A stretch of DNA of 64,000 nt from Bacteroidales bacterium (GCA_020860515.1 JAJBUG010000040.1:1-64000); one strand, 5' to 3'; positions 1 through 10,079 are shown, numbered from the stretch's first letter. Numbers and translations are program-made. The notes: generated from the letters alone by a model not told the origin.

Positions 1-3000
1 TGTCCCGTCTGTCCTGGTTGCTGTCCTGGTTGCTGCTGGGGCGCTTGCTGCGGCGGACGCTGCTGCACGTAGAGGCGTCCGTGGGTCAGTGTCTCTACCA
101 CCTTGTCGCTGAGGTTGGCAATCATGGCATCAAACAGTTTGAACGATTCCAGCTTGTAGATTACCAGCGGGTCCTTCTGCTCGTAAGATGCGTATTGCAC
201 GCTCTGGCGCAGCTGGTCGAGTTCGCGCAGGTGCTCTTTCCACAGTGAGTCGATTTTCACCAGGATAATCTTTTTCTGCCATTCCTTGATGATGCTGTTG
301 CCATCGGTGTCGGCAGCCTCCTGTAGGTCGAAGAGGATGGGGTAGATCAGTCGGCCATCGGTAATGGGCACTGAGCGCACGCCCTGCTCGCCAGCCTCAA
401 GGGCTTGGCGCACAATAGGCATGATTATGGTCTTGATTTGGTCAGCGCGTTTGTTCATGCCAGCCATGGCTGCCTCGAGCAGGCGCTGCACTTTCTCGTT
501 ATTGTCAAGTTGCTCGTATTCCTTGGCGGTATAAGGCACCTCAATTGCGAGGGTCTTTGTGACTTCCATTACCAAATCGTCGTACTGGCTGGGAGTATCG
601 TTGTTGGCCACGATGTTGGCACAGACGCTCTCCATCATGTTGGCGATATCCATGCCGATTCGCTCGCCAAGCAGAGCGTGGTGACGCAGATTGTAGGTGT
701 AGGTACGCTGCTTGTTCATCACATCATCGTACTCGAGCAGACGCTTGCGGATGCCGAAGTTGTTCTCTTCAACGCGCATCTGAGCTTTCTCGATGGCATT
801 TGTCAAAATCTTCGATTCCAGTACTTCGCCCTTCTCCCACTCCATGGCACTAAGGAGCTTCATTACCTTGTCGCTTGCAAAGCGGCGCATCAATGGATCC
901 TCAAACGACACGAAGAATACCGATGAGCCCGAGTCGCCCTGACGGCCAGAACGACCGCGAAGCTGACGGTCGACACGGCGTGAATCGTGGCGCTCAGTAC
1001 CGATGATGGCCAAGCCGCCAACTCCAGCCTCATGGCCTTCGCCAATGCCGGGAATGGCTTCGTCGACCATTGCCTTCACCTCGTCGGTGAGCTTGATATC
1101 AGTACCACGGCCTGCCATGTTGGTGGCAATGGTCACTGTGCCTGCCTTGCCAGCCAATGCCACAATTTCGGCCTCCTTCTGGTGAAGCTTGGCATTGAGC
1201 ACCTGGTGCTCGATATGGCGCATCTGCAGCATGCGCGACAGCTTTTCGCTGATTTCAACCGATGTGGTACCCACCAGCACTGGTCGTCCCAACTTGTGCA
1301 GACGCTCTATCTCTTGGATGATGGCATCGTATTTCTCACCGAGCGTGCGATATACGCGGTCGTTCATATCGACGCGAGCAATAGGCTTGTTGGTGTGGAT
1401 AGTCACAACCTCCAGCTTGTAGATATCCCAGAACTCCTCAGCCTCGGTCGAAGCGGTACCCGTCATGCCCGCCAGTTTGTGGTACATGCGGAAGTAGTTC
1501 TGGAGTGTAATGGTGGCGAATGTCTGAGTGGCAGCCTCTACCTTTACGCCTTCCTTGGCCTCGATAGCCTGGTGCAAACCGTCGCTGTAGCGGCGACCCT
1601 CCATAATACGGCCAGTCTGCTCATCCACAATCTTCACCTTGTTGTCGATAATCACATATTCAACCTCCTTCTCGAAGAGGGTGTATGCCTTGAGCAGCTG
1701 GTTCACTGTGTGCACGCGTTCGCTCTTGATGGCATAATTCTGCATGATCTCGTCCTTCTTCTGCTGACGTTCCTCAAGGTCGGCGATATGCTCCAGTTCG
1801 CTGAGTTGGCTGGCTACATCGGGCAGCACGAAGAACTCGGGATCCTGGCTCGAACCGGTTAGTTCGTCGATACCCTTATCGGTGAGTTCTACGCTGCGGT
1901 TCTTGTCGTCGATTACAAAGTAGAGCGGATCGGTAACTTTGGGCATTTCTTGCTGGTTATTCTCCAAGAAATGGGCCTCGGCCTCAAGCATCACCTGGCG
2001 CATACCCTCCTGTGAGAGGAATTTGATGAGCTGGCGATTCTTAGGCAGAGCCTTGTGGCAGCGATATAGCAGCATAGCACCCTCGGTGCGATCTTCTTTA
2101 TTGTCGCTGGCAAGAAGCTTCTTGGCCTGGTCGAAGGTGCGATTGAAGAGGCGCTGCTGAGCATCAACCACCTTCACTACATTGCCCTTGAACTCGTTGA
2201 AATATTGGTCATCGCCCTTTGGCACGGGGCCAGATATAATCAGAGGGGTACGCGCATCATCGATAAGCACTGAGTCAACCTCATCGACGATTGCATAGTA
2301 ATGTTTGCGCTGCACCAGATCCTCGGGGCTCATGGCCATGTTGTCGCGCAGATAGTCGAAGCCGAACTCGTTGTTCGTGCCGAAGGTAATATCGCATTGA
2401 TATGCGGCGCGGCGCTCGGGGGTGTTGGGCTGGTGCTTGTCGATGCAATCCACGGTAGCTCCATGGAACATATAGAGCGGACCCATCCACTCGCTATCGC
2501 GCTTCGACAGGTAATCGTTGACAGTAACCACATGCACGCCGCGCTTAGAAAGCGAGCGCAGGAACACGGGCAGCGTAGCCACAAGGGTCTTACCTTCACC
2601 AGTGGCCATCTCGGCAATTTTGCCATGATGCAGCACAGCGCCGCCATAGAGCTGCACATCGTAATGCACCATATCCCAGGTGATTTCATTTCCAGCAGCC
2701 ATCCAATGATTCTTATAGATGGCTTTGCCAGTTTCGGCATCGATGCTCACAAAATCTTTGCCAGCAGCGGCAAGATCACGGTCCATTTGGGTAGCGGTTA
2801 CCTCCACCGTCTCGTTTTCAGCAAAGCGGCGAGCTGTCTCCTTTACTACGGCGAATACCACGGGCAGATGCTCGTTGAGCTTGTCCTCCAAGGTGTCAAG
2901 AATGCTCTTTTCGTAGTCGTCAACCTTGTTCCACATTGGTTGGCGCTCTTCAATGGGAGTTTTCTCGATTTCTTTTTTGAGCTCCACGATGGCTTCTTCG

Positions 3001-3185
3001 TCGGCCTTGGTGGCGGCAGCGATATCCTGGCGGATAACGTTGATTTTTTCACGCAGCTCGTCGTTGGTGAGCTGTGGCAGGCTTTCGCCAGCTTCCTTTA
3101 TTTGCTTGACAATGGGCCAATACACGCGGTCGTCGCGCTTTTGCTTGTTGCCAAAGAGTTTTTGTGCTATAGAGATAAGTGACAT
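1..3185 (-). CDS. secA: Protein translocase subunit SecA (3' end outside window)
   Basis: ATPase motor that drives unfolded preproteins through SecYEG at the inner membrane. The start codon is the CAT at 3183-3185, and the reading frame stays open to base 1, giving about 1060 residues. Visible motifs are Walker A MATGEGKT (about residue 193-200), the DEAD-type box [13 protein letters not shown], the MAGRGTDI motif and [11 protein letters not shown] of the second motor domain. There is a long insertion between the motor domains, as in Bacteroidota SecA proteins of about 1100 residues. The last visible residues form a Gln/Pro-rich tail, and the terminal zinc-binding motif, if present, lies beyond the window. 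It is transcribed alone; about 130 bp with no clear signal separate it from the next gene. Confidence 0.97.
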   Translation of the reverse strand, partial: MSLISIAQKLFGNKQKRDDRVYWPIVKQIKEAGESLPQLTNDELREKINVIRQDIAAATKADEEAIVELKKEIEKTPIEERQPMWNKVDDYEKSILDTLEDKLNEHLPVVFAVVKETARRFAENETVEVTATQMDRDLAAAGKDFVSIDAETGKAIYKNHWMAAGNEITWDMVHYDVQLYGGAVLHHGKIAEMATGEGKTLVATLPVFLRSLSKRGVHVVTVNDYLSKRDSEWMGPLYMFHGATVDCIDKHQPNTPERRAAYQCDITFGTNNEFGFDYLRDNMAMSPEDLVQRKHYYAIVDEVDSVLIDDARTPLIISGPVPKGDDQYFNEFKGNVVKVVDAQQRLFNRTFDQAKKLLASDNKEDRTEGAMLLYRCHKALPKNRQLIKFLSQEGMRQVMLEAEAHFLENNQQEMPKVTDPLYFVIDDKNRSVELTDKGIDELTGSSQDPEFFVLPDVASQLSELEHIADLEERQQKKDEIMQNYAIKSERVHTVNQLLKAYTLFEKEVEYVIIDNKVKIVDEQTGRIMEGRRYSDGLHQAIEAKEGVKVEAATQTFATITLQNYFRMYHKLAGMTGTASTEAEEFWDIYKLEVVTIHTNKPIARVDMNDRVYRTLGEKYDAIIQEIERLHKLGRPVLVGTTSVEISEKLSRMLQMRHIEHQVLNAKLHQKEAEIVALAGKAGTVTIATNMAGRGTDIKLTDEVKAMVDEAIPGIGEGHEAGVGGLAIIGTERHDSRRVDRQLRGRSGRQGDSGSSVFFVSFEDPLMRRFASDKVMKLLSAMEWEKGEVLESKILTNAIEKAQMRVEENNFGIRKRLLEYDDVMNKQRTYTYNLRHHALLGERIGMDIANMMESVCANIVANNDTPSQYDDLVMEVTKTLAIEVPYTAKEYEQLDNNEKVQRLLEAAMAGMNKRADQIKTIIMPIVRQALEAGEQGVRSVPITDGRLIYPILFDLQEAADTDGNSIIKEWQKKIILVKIDSLWKEHLRELDQLRQSVQYASYEQKDPLVIYKLESFKLFDAMIANLSDKVVETLTHGRLYVQQRPPQQAPQQQPGQQPGQTG

Positions 3186-3317
3186 ATATTTAAGCCTTCA
3201 GTTTTAAGTTTTAGGTTTTAAGTTTTAAGAGGCTAACGCTGGAGGGGCCGCTAACGCCGGCCCAACGGTGGCTTTAATTACAAACTGCGGTAGCCATTAT
3301 TTATTATTCATTATTAA

Positions 3318-4940
3318 TTAATCGAGGGAGAGAGGCGGGGTGCTGGCGGCATTTGGCGAGCGGATTCGCAGCAGGCTGGTGATGGTGGGGGCGATGGCTC
3401 GCGCATCCACCGGATACTCAATCTTGCGTGCTGTCACATTCGGAGCCAGTATATAAACTGGGGCTGAAGCAGCGGCTGAGCGCTCAACCAGCTCGGTGCG
3501 CTGCTTGGGATTGTTGAAATCATCAATAATCTGCCAGCCGGGCATCACTTGCAGCCACACATCGCCTGCGTGGGCAAGCGAAGTGGCATTGCGCAGGGGT
3601 GCGGTCTCGGCGCTGCGACTATCGATAATCTCATCGAGGCTATAGGCCTTAGTTACGCCTGCCATGCGTTCCAGGAAGCGGGCTGTCTCGCGGCGCAGGT
3701 CGGTAAGGCTTTGTTTCTTTTCTTCAATCAGCTTTTGATTGAGGTACATCTGGCCATTGTGGTAGGCGTTGACCCACTCGCCATTGCCGTAGAGGGCAAT
3801 CAAATATAGATTCAGCAGCGAGATGGCTTTCTTGGTGGAAAACTCACCATAAGGGAGATTCCATTTTTCATCATCCCGGCGGGTGCGTTGGGCTGGCGGG
3901 GTGGCTGCCAAGAATATAAGGGTATTGTCGAGGCCTACGGTCTGGTCGATTGCGCTGAACAGATTGTCTAAGTTGCGATCCAGCTGGTAATAAGCGTCAT
4001 AGGTCTCGTATCGGTTGTCAACATTCTTCGAGTAGGGGTAGGGAGCTACCGTATAGCTGAGGCTGATCATGTCGGCCGAGCCATGCTTGCCGAGGCTGAG
4101 CTCCTTTATGTTCTCGATGGTGTAGTTGGTAACTTCGTCGTTGATCTTGGGCGACGAGCGGAACTGCAACATGCGGTCAGGGCCCGACTGGCGGAAGGTG
4201 TACTTGAACGGGAACAGCTTAAGATGCTCAGGCACGAATGTGTATTCTTCGGGCTTGAACATTGGGGTCCAGGTCATGGTGTCGATGCGCTCGCGCATAG
4301 GCAGCAGACGGTTCTGCACATTCAGCGTGGAGGGCACATCCTTATAGTAAGTAGTGGTGGCCCAGCTCTCGTTGGCATCGTTGAGCCATAGTGCGCAGTT
4401 GCCAGCATGACCACCCATGATCAGAGCCATTGACGGGTTGGGGGAGATGGCATAGGCTTGGGTGATGCCTCCGCCAGCTATCTTCAGTTCGTCGGTGATG
4501 GTAGTCACGGCCAAGGCGCGTGGCGAGAGGGTCTGATTGGTGAAATTGCCCATGTAGTCCATATCCTGGAACACGGGCTGAGGCCTGAGTGTGGCTCGCT
4601 GCATTACCTCGGCTGAAGGGATGGCATTTACCCATGTGGGGGCGCCAGTATAGATAATGGCAGTGGAGGCAGTGGCATCAATGGGAGCGCCGAAATCGAC
4701 GTTGGCAATCACCACGCCGTCGCGCATCAGTCGCTTTAAGCCACCCTCGCGGAAGTTGTCCTGAAGCAGGGCCAGGTATTCATCCTGCAGCTCCTCCACA
4801 ATGATGCCCACCACCAATTTAGGCTGGCCAGCGGGCTTGGCACCCGACGAAGCCACAGCAGCCACAGTGGCCACAGTAGCCGCAAGCACCACCAAGGCGC
4901 CGCGTCGGAACGGACGGTTATTTATTCGTTTTATAGACAT
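3318..4940 (-). CDS. PafA-like alkaline phosphatase family protein, probably catalytically inactive
   Basis: Secreted protein of 540 residues. It starts with a basic n-region, then an Ala/Val-rich hydrophobic signal segment. The fold matches the PafA/NPP branch of the alkaline phosphatase superfamily: a first strand LVVGIIVEELQDEYL, a conserved IIYTG segment, ITDELKIAGGG, LDRNLDNLFSAID and a C-terminal VDARAIAPTITSLLRI. The residues that bind metal and do catalysis in PafA are not where expected: the ADHG-type motif reads AATPPA and the HGSPY-type motif is absent. The gene overlaps the 3' end of the DUF4105 gene by 23 bp, so the two are co-transcribed. A longer start at 4967 is possible; 4940 was chosen because it gives a normal signal peptide. 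Confidence 0.85.
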   Translation of the reverse strand: MSIKRINNRPFRRGALVVLAATVATVAAVASSGAKPAGQPKLVVGIIVEELQDEYLALLQDNFREGGLKRLMRDGVVIANVDFGAPIDATASTAIIYTGAPTWVNAIPSAEVMQRATLRPQPVFQDMDYMGNFTNQTLSPRALAVTTITDELKIAGGGITQAYAISPNPSMALIMGGHAGNCALWLNDANESWATTTYYKDVPSTLNVQNRLLPMRERIDTMTWTPMFKPEEYTFVPEHLKLFPFKYTFRQSGPDRMLQFRSSPKINDEVTNYTIENIKELSLGKHGSADMISLSYTVAPYPYSKNVDNRYETYDAYYQLDRNLDNLFSAIDQTVGLDNTLIFLAATPPAQRTRRDDEKWNLPYGEFSTKKAISLLNLYLIALYGNGEWVNAYHNGQMYLNQKLIEEKKQSLTDLRRETARFLERMAGVTKAYSLDEIIDSRSAETAPLRNATSLAHAGDVWLQVMPGWQIIDDFNNPKQRTELVERSAAASAPVYILAPNVTARKIEYPVDARAIAPTITSLLRIRSPNAASTPPLSLD

Positions 4941-6078
4941 AGATATAGTTAGCGGCACGCAGCGCATCGCATAGAATCAGCGGAACAAAGGCAGCGTTGG
5001 CGCTTTGTCCGGTCCAAGGCCATGCGATGGCCAGTGCTATTATCATTGTAAAGTTAGCAATTTGATATGAAAATACCACAATCTTGCAGTTTTTTAGCCA
5101 AATAAAAATCGGCACTATCAGGCACAAGGGGTTGAGCCATAGGAAGAGCCAATTGGGTGAGGTGGCCTCGTGAGTTGAAACGAATATCAAAAATGTCAGC
5201 AGACAGCCAGCCAAGCCGAAGATGCCGAAAAGCACCGCGTCGAACCATCGGGTCACCCGTCGGCGGTGCATGTCGCGCAACGTGAACACGATGCCCAAGG
5301 CCAATACCAACAGAGCCACAGCCATCGGCGTGAGGAACCAAGGGGTAGGCCCCAGGGTGGCATCGTGGCCCTCGTTGATTATCCGGGTGCCCCGCGTCAG
5401 CTTTTTGCCTTCGCAAGTGGCTGAGTCAAGCTGGATGTCGAGCACCACTGGGGCGAAGGCCCGTTCCCAATCGTCGATGGGGTAGTCAATGCCGCTGCCT
5501 AAGGCCAAGTCAATGCCGAATTGATACCAGGGATAGTTCCTGTGATAATACCTCATCACTTGGCGGAAGGTCTTGGCGGCGCCTACCTTGCCAGCGGGGT
5601 GGGGCAGCATGATGCTGTCGCCCATGGCTTGCTGCAGGGCTCGCAGGGGGCGCAGGCTGCAGTTGTCCTTGACGTAGTTGTATCTATAAACACGGTTCTG
5701 GGGCAAAAAGTTTTCGGCCAGCACTTGGTTGAGGCGCACCAATTGGGCGCTGTCCATGTCGATTTCATGCTCCACGATGCGTCGGCCCTGCTGGGTGTAG
5801 GCTTGCTCGAAGTAGTACCATGGAGCAGCAGTGACCCAATAGTCGGTCTCACCCTTTACGTAGCGGTACACGAAGTTGGGAGCATTGAAGTCGAATGTGC
5901 CATAACTGATGGCCAAGTCGCCGTCAGGCCCTTGCACTCGCAGCACTGAATGACCCTCGAGCTCATAGATGTCGGGCCCGGGGTAAAAGTTTACGAAGCT
6001 AACGCGCGTGGGTTGGCAAATGGCTGTCGTAGCCCATAGCAAGGCATAGAATATTATGAAAATTCGTTGTCGAGTCAT
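4918..6078 (-). CDS. DUF4105 domain protein with C-terminal membrane helices
   Basis: 386 residues with a cleavable signal peptide (MTRQRIFIIFYALLWATTAI). The DUF4105 domain covers about residues 25-220 and carries the family hallmarks YELEGHSVLRV and YNYVKDNCSLRP. A conserved His and Cys in this order recall a permuted papain/NlpC-like fold; this is inference and no activity is established. Four or so hydrophobic segments follow from about residue 250 to 370, so the protein is probably an inner-membrane protein with a periplasmic N-terminal domain. It is the first gene of a two-gene operon with the PafA-like gene, and it shares a divergent promoter region with the PD40 gene. Confidence 0.85.
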   Translation of the reverse strand: MTRQRIFIIFYALLWATTAICQPTRVSFVNFYPGPDIYELEGHSVLRVQGPDGDLAISYGTFDFNAPNFVYRYVKGETDYWVTAAPWYYFEQAYTQQGRRIVEHEIDMDSAQLVRLNQVLAENFLPQNRVYRYNYVKDNCSLRPLRALQQAMGDSIMLPHPAGKVGAAKTFRQVMRYYHRNYPWYQFGIDLALGSGIDYPIDDWERAFAPVVLDIQLDSATCEGKKLTRGTRIINEGHDATLGPTPWFLTPMAVALLVLALGIVFTLRDMHRRRVTRWFDAVLFGIFGLAGCLLTFLIFVSTHEATSPNWLFLWLNPLCLIVPIFIWLKNCKIVVFSYQIANFTMIIALAIAWPWTGQSANAAFVPLILCDALRAANYIYVYKTNK

Positions 6079-6088
6079 AAATATTGTG

Positions 6089-6096
6089 CAAAGTTA
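6089..6096 (-). promoter_or_regulatory. -7 box of DUF4105 operon promoter
   Basis: On the minus strand the sequence reads TAACTTTG, a match to the Bacteroidota -7 consensus TAnnTTTG, 11-18 bp before the DUF4105 ATG. No good -33 TTTG is present at the usual distance, so the promoter may be weak or helped by a factor. Confidence 0.55.
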
Positions 6097-6104
6097 CGAA
6101 TTTT

Positions 6105-6137
6105 TTTGGTCAATTGACAGAAAAGTTTGTACCTTTG
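6105..6137 (+). promoter_or_regulatory. Promoter of PD40 protein gene
   Basis: TTTG at 6105-6108 and TACCTTTG at 6130-6137, separated by 21 bp. This is a close match to the Bacteroidota primary sigma consensus. It leaves a leader of about 35 nt before the ATG at 6175. Confidence 0.7.
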
Positions 6138-6174
6138 TAATTAAATTCCATAAATATGATTTGAAAATTGTCTT

Positions 6175-7413
6175 ATGCGCCATATATTTGCATCATTATT
6201 ACTGATATTTCTTGCAATCGGGGCATTGGATGCCTCAGCAGCCAAGGCCAAAACCAAAGCTAAGAGCAGCCGCGCCGACGCTGCCACTCTGTATAAGCAA
6301 GCACAGAAGGCTTACCACGCTTATGATTTCGATGAAGCTGCCGACAAGCTCGACGAGGCCGAGAAGGAGCTTAAGCGACAAAAAAAGTCAATTCCCGACG
6401 AATACGATGAGATGCGCCGAGGAATACTGATGGGGCGCAATATGCTCGATCGTGTGGAGAAGATTCAGATTATCGATTCGCTGCTGGTTGACCGCGATGA
6501 TTTCTTCAAGTACTACAAGCTGAGCAGCGAGGCAGGCAGGCTGATGCCAGGATCAGTGCTGCCAGTGAGTGTGACGCGTTCTTATCCCTCGGTGGTGTTT
6601 GAGCCGCAGAGCAACCGCGAAGTATTTTGGGGTGAGGTTGGCGACGAAGGCTTCTTGGAATTGGTGAGCGCACAAATTCTGGATGATGGCACATTTGAGC
6701 ATCCCCAGACCCTTGGCGAAGACCTTGGCGAGGGTGGCGATGCCGACTATATCTATTTCATGCCTGATGGCGTGACTTTCTATTTCGCCAACACAGGTGA
6801 AAATTCGCTTGGAGGCTACGACATCTTCCTGAGCCGACGCGATGCTGATGGCACAGTGCTGCAGCCGCAAAATGTGGGCATGCCTTACAACTCGCCTTAC
6901 GATGACTATATGCTGGTGATTGATGAGGCTGCTCATCGCGGATGGTGGGCTACTGACCGCAACAAAATCGAGGATAAGGTGACGATTTATGTGTTCGTGC
7001 CTAACGAGGTGCGCCAGAATTACAGTCCTGACGATCCCAATCTGGTAAGCTATGCCCAAGTGGCATCGATTGCCGCTACTCAGGATGGCACGGTGGCTGC
7101 TGGAGGACATCTTAGCGATGATGACGAGGATGAAACGCCTGATTTCTTGCTTTCGCTTGGCAATGGCATGGTGCTGACTCATTTCTCGCAATTGCGCAAT
7201 GTGAAGAGCGAAACTGCAGTGCGCCAATATCTTGACCGAGTGAATGATTATGAGATGATGGAAGCTCAACTGCGTGTGCTGCGCGAGCGTTATCGCAATG
7301 GCGACAAATCCACGGCCAACGATATCCGCAACTTGGAAAAGCGAGTGCTGGCAGCGGAGCCAATGTTGATAAAGCTTCGTAACCAAGCAATACTGGCGGA
7401 AACCAAAAAGTGA
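6175..7413 (+). CDS. Periplasmic PD40/beta-propeller repeat protein
   Basis: 412 residues. A signal peptide (MRHIFASLLLIFLAIGALDA) is followed by a Lys/Ala-rich stretch and a TPR-like helical segment (TLYKQAQKAYHAYDFDEAAD) at about residues 38-95. The middle part has PD40-type propeller repeats, visible as SYPSVVFEPQSNREVFW, YIYFMPDGVTFYFA and GGYDIFLSRRD. The C-terminus is a charged coiled-coil-like helix from about residue 350. The TPR plus PD40 arrangement resembles the N-terminal part of the T9SS-associated periplasmic protein PorE, but the OmpA domain of PorE is missing, so the role is unassigned. It is a single-gene transcript with its own promoter and terminator. Confidence 0.75.
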   Translation: MRHIFASLLLIFLAIGALDASAAKAKTKAKSSRADAATLYKQAQKAYHAYDFDEAADKLDEAEKELKRQKKSIPDEYDEMRRGILMGRNMLDRVEKIQIIDSLLVDRDDFFKYYKLSSEAGRLMPGSVLPVSVTRSYPSVVFEPQSNREVFWGEVGDEGFLELVSAQILDDGTFEHPQTLGEDLGEGGDADYIYFMPDGVTFYFANTGENSLGGYDIFLSRRDADGTVLQPQNVGMPYNSPYDDYMLVIDEAAHRGWWATDRNKIEDKVTIYVFVPNEVRQNYSPDDPNLVSYAQVASIAATQDGTVAAGGHLSDDDEDETPDFLLSLGNGMVLTHFSQLRNVKSETAVRQYLDRVNDYEMMEAQLRVLRERYRNGDKSTANDIRNLEKRVLAAEPMLIKLRNQAILAETKK

Positions 7414-7425
7414 CAAGAATCAACG

Positions 7426-7463
7426 AAAAGACGAGAATCAACGAATTTCTCGTCTTTTTGTTA
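7426..7463 (+). terminator. Rho-independent terminator after PD40 gene
   Basis: AAAAGACGAGAA at 7426-7437 pairs with TTCTCGTCTTTT at 7447-7458 across a 9-nt loop, followed by more T. The left arm is the same GACGAGAATC sequence that is repeated in tandem before rpiB (27706-27828). Confidence 0.8.
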
Positions 7464-7601
7464 AAAAGGGGCTTTGCATAGGTTAATTAAGGTGGAATTC
7501 TTTTTTATTTGGGATAATACACATAAATTTGCACACAATAAATTTATGTGTATTAACTATGATGAAACTAATTAAAATCTGACAGGCAGATGTATTGTGG
7601 A

Positions 7602-7626
7602 GCGGCGTGTCCGTGACCTGCCGCAC
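7602..7626. repeat. Single REP-like palindromic unit
   Basis: The sequence GCGGCGTGTCCGTGACCTGC plus CGCAC matches one unit of the inverted pair at 10080-10159 with about three mismatches. It sits in the leader region just before the first fimbrillin-like gene. Confidence 0.55.
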
Positions 7627-7651
7627 GCAATTTTTCATCTATTTATAGAGT

Positions 7652-8620
7652 ATGTGGGAATTAATGGATGCATATATAGGTAAGTGCGTAATAGTCTTGG
7701 CTGCCGCTCTGTGTCTTACGGGATGCTTGGCCGAAGACCGCAGCGAGTGCCCTGTGACCAAAGAACGCCCCTCGGTGGCAACGGCTCAACTGTATGTGCA
7801 CCTGGTGATGCCTGACGAGAGTTGGATTGAATACCAGGCTCGCAGCTCCGATGAAATTCCCTGCACCATAGAGATTTACAATCGCCAGACCAATGCCATG
7901 GTGTGCCATCTTGACACAGTGGCTGAGCCCGAGGCTTATGGCGCTTATGGTTTGCAATTAGACTTGGCGCAAGGCCAATACCAATTGTTGGCATGGACAT
8001 CGGCCTCGCAGGAGGAGCCGATGTACGATACATCCAGCCTCAAGGCTGTTAGCCTGTTGCCTGTTGCATTGAATTCCGATACCCATAATTGGAGGGCGCG
8101 CATAGCTTACTGCGCCAGCATGGACATTGATGTGAGCGATGGAGAGTGCCATGTTGATGCCAACTTGATGCGTCCATTCGCTATCTATCAACTCTATATA
8201 ATCGATGGCGATGAATATCGGGAGTTAGCACCCGAAAATGGCTGGCCACCGCTCGACTGCCTTGGCGCCAGGGTGGCCTATGAGGGCTTTTATCCTACGG
8301 GCATAAATGTGGCTACAGGCAATCCCAATGATGCCATAGCGGGGGTGAGTTATGAGATCGAGGTGGCATTTGACCAAGATGAACATGTGCTGGTGGGCGA
8401 AGATGCAGTGCTGGCGCATGGCGACGACTCATTTGTGCAAGCCACAATAATCGTTTACGACAAGACCACAGGTGAGATTGTGACCACAGCCACGGGCATA
8501 AAAATACCATATCGCGAGGGTTGTGCTACCACTATCCAGGGGGCTTGGCTATGTTCAAACCAAAGCCAAGGCGGCATCGGCATCGATACCAGTTGGAACG
8601 AAGTAATAATTCCTTTCTAA
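7652..8620 (+). CDS. Fimbrillin-like lipoprotein (DUF6562-type)
   Basis: 322 residues. A hydrophobic N-terminus ends in the lipobox LTGC, so it is probably a surface or periplasmic lipoprotein. It is beta-rich with a DUF6562/FimB-like layout: early SVATAQLYVHLVM strand, LAQGQYQLLAW, and a C-terminal GIGIDTSWNEVIIPF that is typical of these Bacteroidales fimbrillin-like proteins. It is followed after 23 bp by a second member of the family, so the two form an operon; a third lies 240 bp further. The start could also be the ATG at 7664, which gives a shorter n-region. Probable role is surface fimbriae or adhesion; this is inferred from the family only. Confidence 0.7.
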   Translation: MWELMDAYIGKCVIVLAAALCLTGCLAEDRSECPVTKERPSVATAQLYVHLVMPDESWIEYQARSSDEIPCTIEIYNRQTNAMVCHLDTVAEPEAYGAYGLQLDLAQGQYQLLAWTSASQEEPMYDTSSLKAVSLLPVALNSDTHNWRARIAYCASMDIDVSDGECHVDANLMRPFAIYQLYIIDGDEYRELAPENGWPPLDCLGARVAYEGFYPTGINVATGNPNDAIAGVSYEIEVAFDQDEHVLVGEDAVLAHGDDSFVQATIIVYDKTTGEIVTTATGIKIPYREGCATTIQGAWLCSNQSQGGIGIDTSWNEVIIPF

Positions 8621-8643
8621 TCAGAAAAAACAAATATACCATA

Positions 8644-10056
8644 ATGAATAAAATTTTGTATTTCATGCTATTGGCCCTGTGTTGGGCTTGTGCCAGTCAG
8701 GGGGATGATGCTCTGCGTGGCGTAGTAACAGTCAACATAACCGCAAAGCTGGATCCAGCCTGCCAACAATCGCGCAGTGGCGCCGACGAAACCACCACCC
8801 GCTGCTATGTGGAGATAATGCGCAATGGCGCATCTGAGGGCTTGACACAGCTTCAAGCCAATGGCGATGGTAGCTATTCTTTATCGCCTACGCTATATGT
8901 GGGTTCGGATTACAAATTCTATTTCTGGGCTGACCCAGGCGAGGATTATTTCAGCTTGGATGCGTCGTCGGATTTGAGCAGAGTGACTATGCTTGAGCCA
9001 GCCGTGGCATATTGGGGAAGTGCGAGCCTTACTCCCAGTGATGGCACTAATAGTATTAGCGTGGAGCTAACTCATGCTGTGGCCAAGGTCAGCTTTGTCA
9101 CCAGCACTGCTTTGCAATTGGCAAGTTCTGAGGCTGGCAATACGGTGACGATGACTGGCTTGGAATTTTATTCAAGTATAAATGTGCATGCTGTGGATGG
9201 GAATGATGACTGGGTGATCGGTAATCCTAAGTCAAGAGATTATTCTACTGTATTGACATCTTCTGTCGAGGCTAATGAGGCTGTGTTGGTGGCTTATGGC
9301 TTTGTATCCAAAGAAAGTGAAAATCAGTCGGTAATGCTTCAATACGGCTTCGCTACCGCGGTGACCGTCTCCAATGTGCCAGTTGCTACCAACACCCATA
9401 CCCAGCTTCTGGGCGACATCTCCAACCAAGCTCTGGTCAGCGTCACCGCCTCAATATCGCCAGAATGGAACTCAGAGGGGGATGAAGATGATGAGGATGA
9501 CGATGATGGAATTGAAGGATATGAGTGGATAGACCTTGGAACCAGTGTTTTATGGGCAAATAAAAATTTGGGAGCTTCTTCAACAAGTGACTCTGGGGAT
9601 TATTATCAGTGGGGTGCCTTAACTCCTGTAGATGTAGATAATTTCCCAACATCATATGATAATGTCTATGTATGTGATCAATATAATATTCTCTCTCCAG
9701 AATATGATGCTGCTGTAAATAAAAAAAGAGGTCGAATGCCTACAAGTGAAGAATTTCAAGAGCTCCTATCAAGTTCGGCAATTGCTCCTACTAATGATGT
9801 AGTTAACGGTCAATCAGGCTACAGATTTATAAACAGTAATACTGGTAATTCTATCTTTTTTCCAAAATGTGGGTATTATAATCCCAGTGGTACTTTTACT
9901 GAAGGTATGATGTACTGGACTTCTACTGCAAAGACTTATAATTCTAATTACCTTAAAGGTTCTACAATTTATATGATGAATGTTTATAGTTTAACTATAA
10001 CTACAGGAACTGTAAGTTACGCTCTTCCTATTCGGCCTGTGCGTGACAAAAACTGA
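8644..10056 (+). CDS. Fimbrillin-like lipoprotein fused to a FISUMP-like domain
   Basis: 470 residues from the ATG at 8644; an in-frame ATG at 8521 would overlap the previous gene and lacks a signal peptide, so it was not used. The N-terminus (ILYFMLLALCWACAS) has a lipobox-like WAC. Residues about 20-270 are DUF6562-type (VTVNITAKLD, YKFYFWAD, LTHAVAKVSF). An Asp/Glu-rich linker (EGDEDDEDDDDG) leads into a second domain, WIDLGTSVLWANKNLG ... YWTST ... PIRPVRD. That is the signature of the Fibrobacter-type 'major paralogous' domain common on Bacteroidota surface proteins. The second domain is clearly richer in A+T than the first. Confidence 0.75.
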   Translation: MNKILYFMLLALCWACASQGDDALRGVVTVNITAKLDPACQQSRSGADETTTRCYVEIMRNGASEGLTQLQANGDGSYSLSPTLYVGSDYKFYFWADPGEDYFSLDASSDLSRVTMLEPAVAYWGSASLTPSDGTNSISVELTHAVAKVSFVTSTALQLASSEAGNTVTMTGLEFYSSINVHAVDGNDDWVIGNPKSRDYSTVLTSSVEANEAVLVAYGFVSKESENQSVMLQYGFATAVTVSNVPVATNTHTQLLGDISNQALVSVTASISPEWNSEGDEDDEDDDDGIEGYEWIDLGTSVLWANKNLGASSTSDSGDYYQWGALTPVDVDNFPTSYDNVYVCDQYNILSPEYDAAVNKKRGRMPTSEEFQELLSSSAIAPTNDVVNGQSGYRFINSNTGNSIFFPKCGYYNPSGTFTEGMMYWTSTAKTYNSNYLKGSTIYMMNVYSLTITTGTVSYALPIRPVRDKN

Positions 10057-10079
10057 CGTTAGGCGTATGTATTTAGGAT

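Noticed and set aside
405..3182. Long plus-strand ORFs opposite secA
   Set aside because: They are antisense shadows of secA; the minus frame carries all SecA motifs.
6553..7416. 287-codon minus-strand ORF opposite the PD40 gene
   Set aside because: No start context or family features, and it mirrors the codon structure of the plus-strand gene.
8521..8643. Upstream in-frame ATG for the second fimbrillin-like gene
   Set aside because: It overlaps the previous gene and would remove the lipoprotein signal sequence from the N-terminus.
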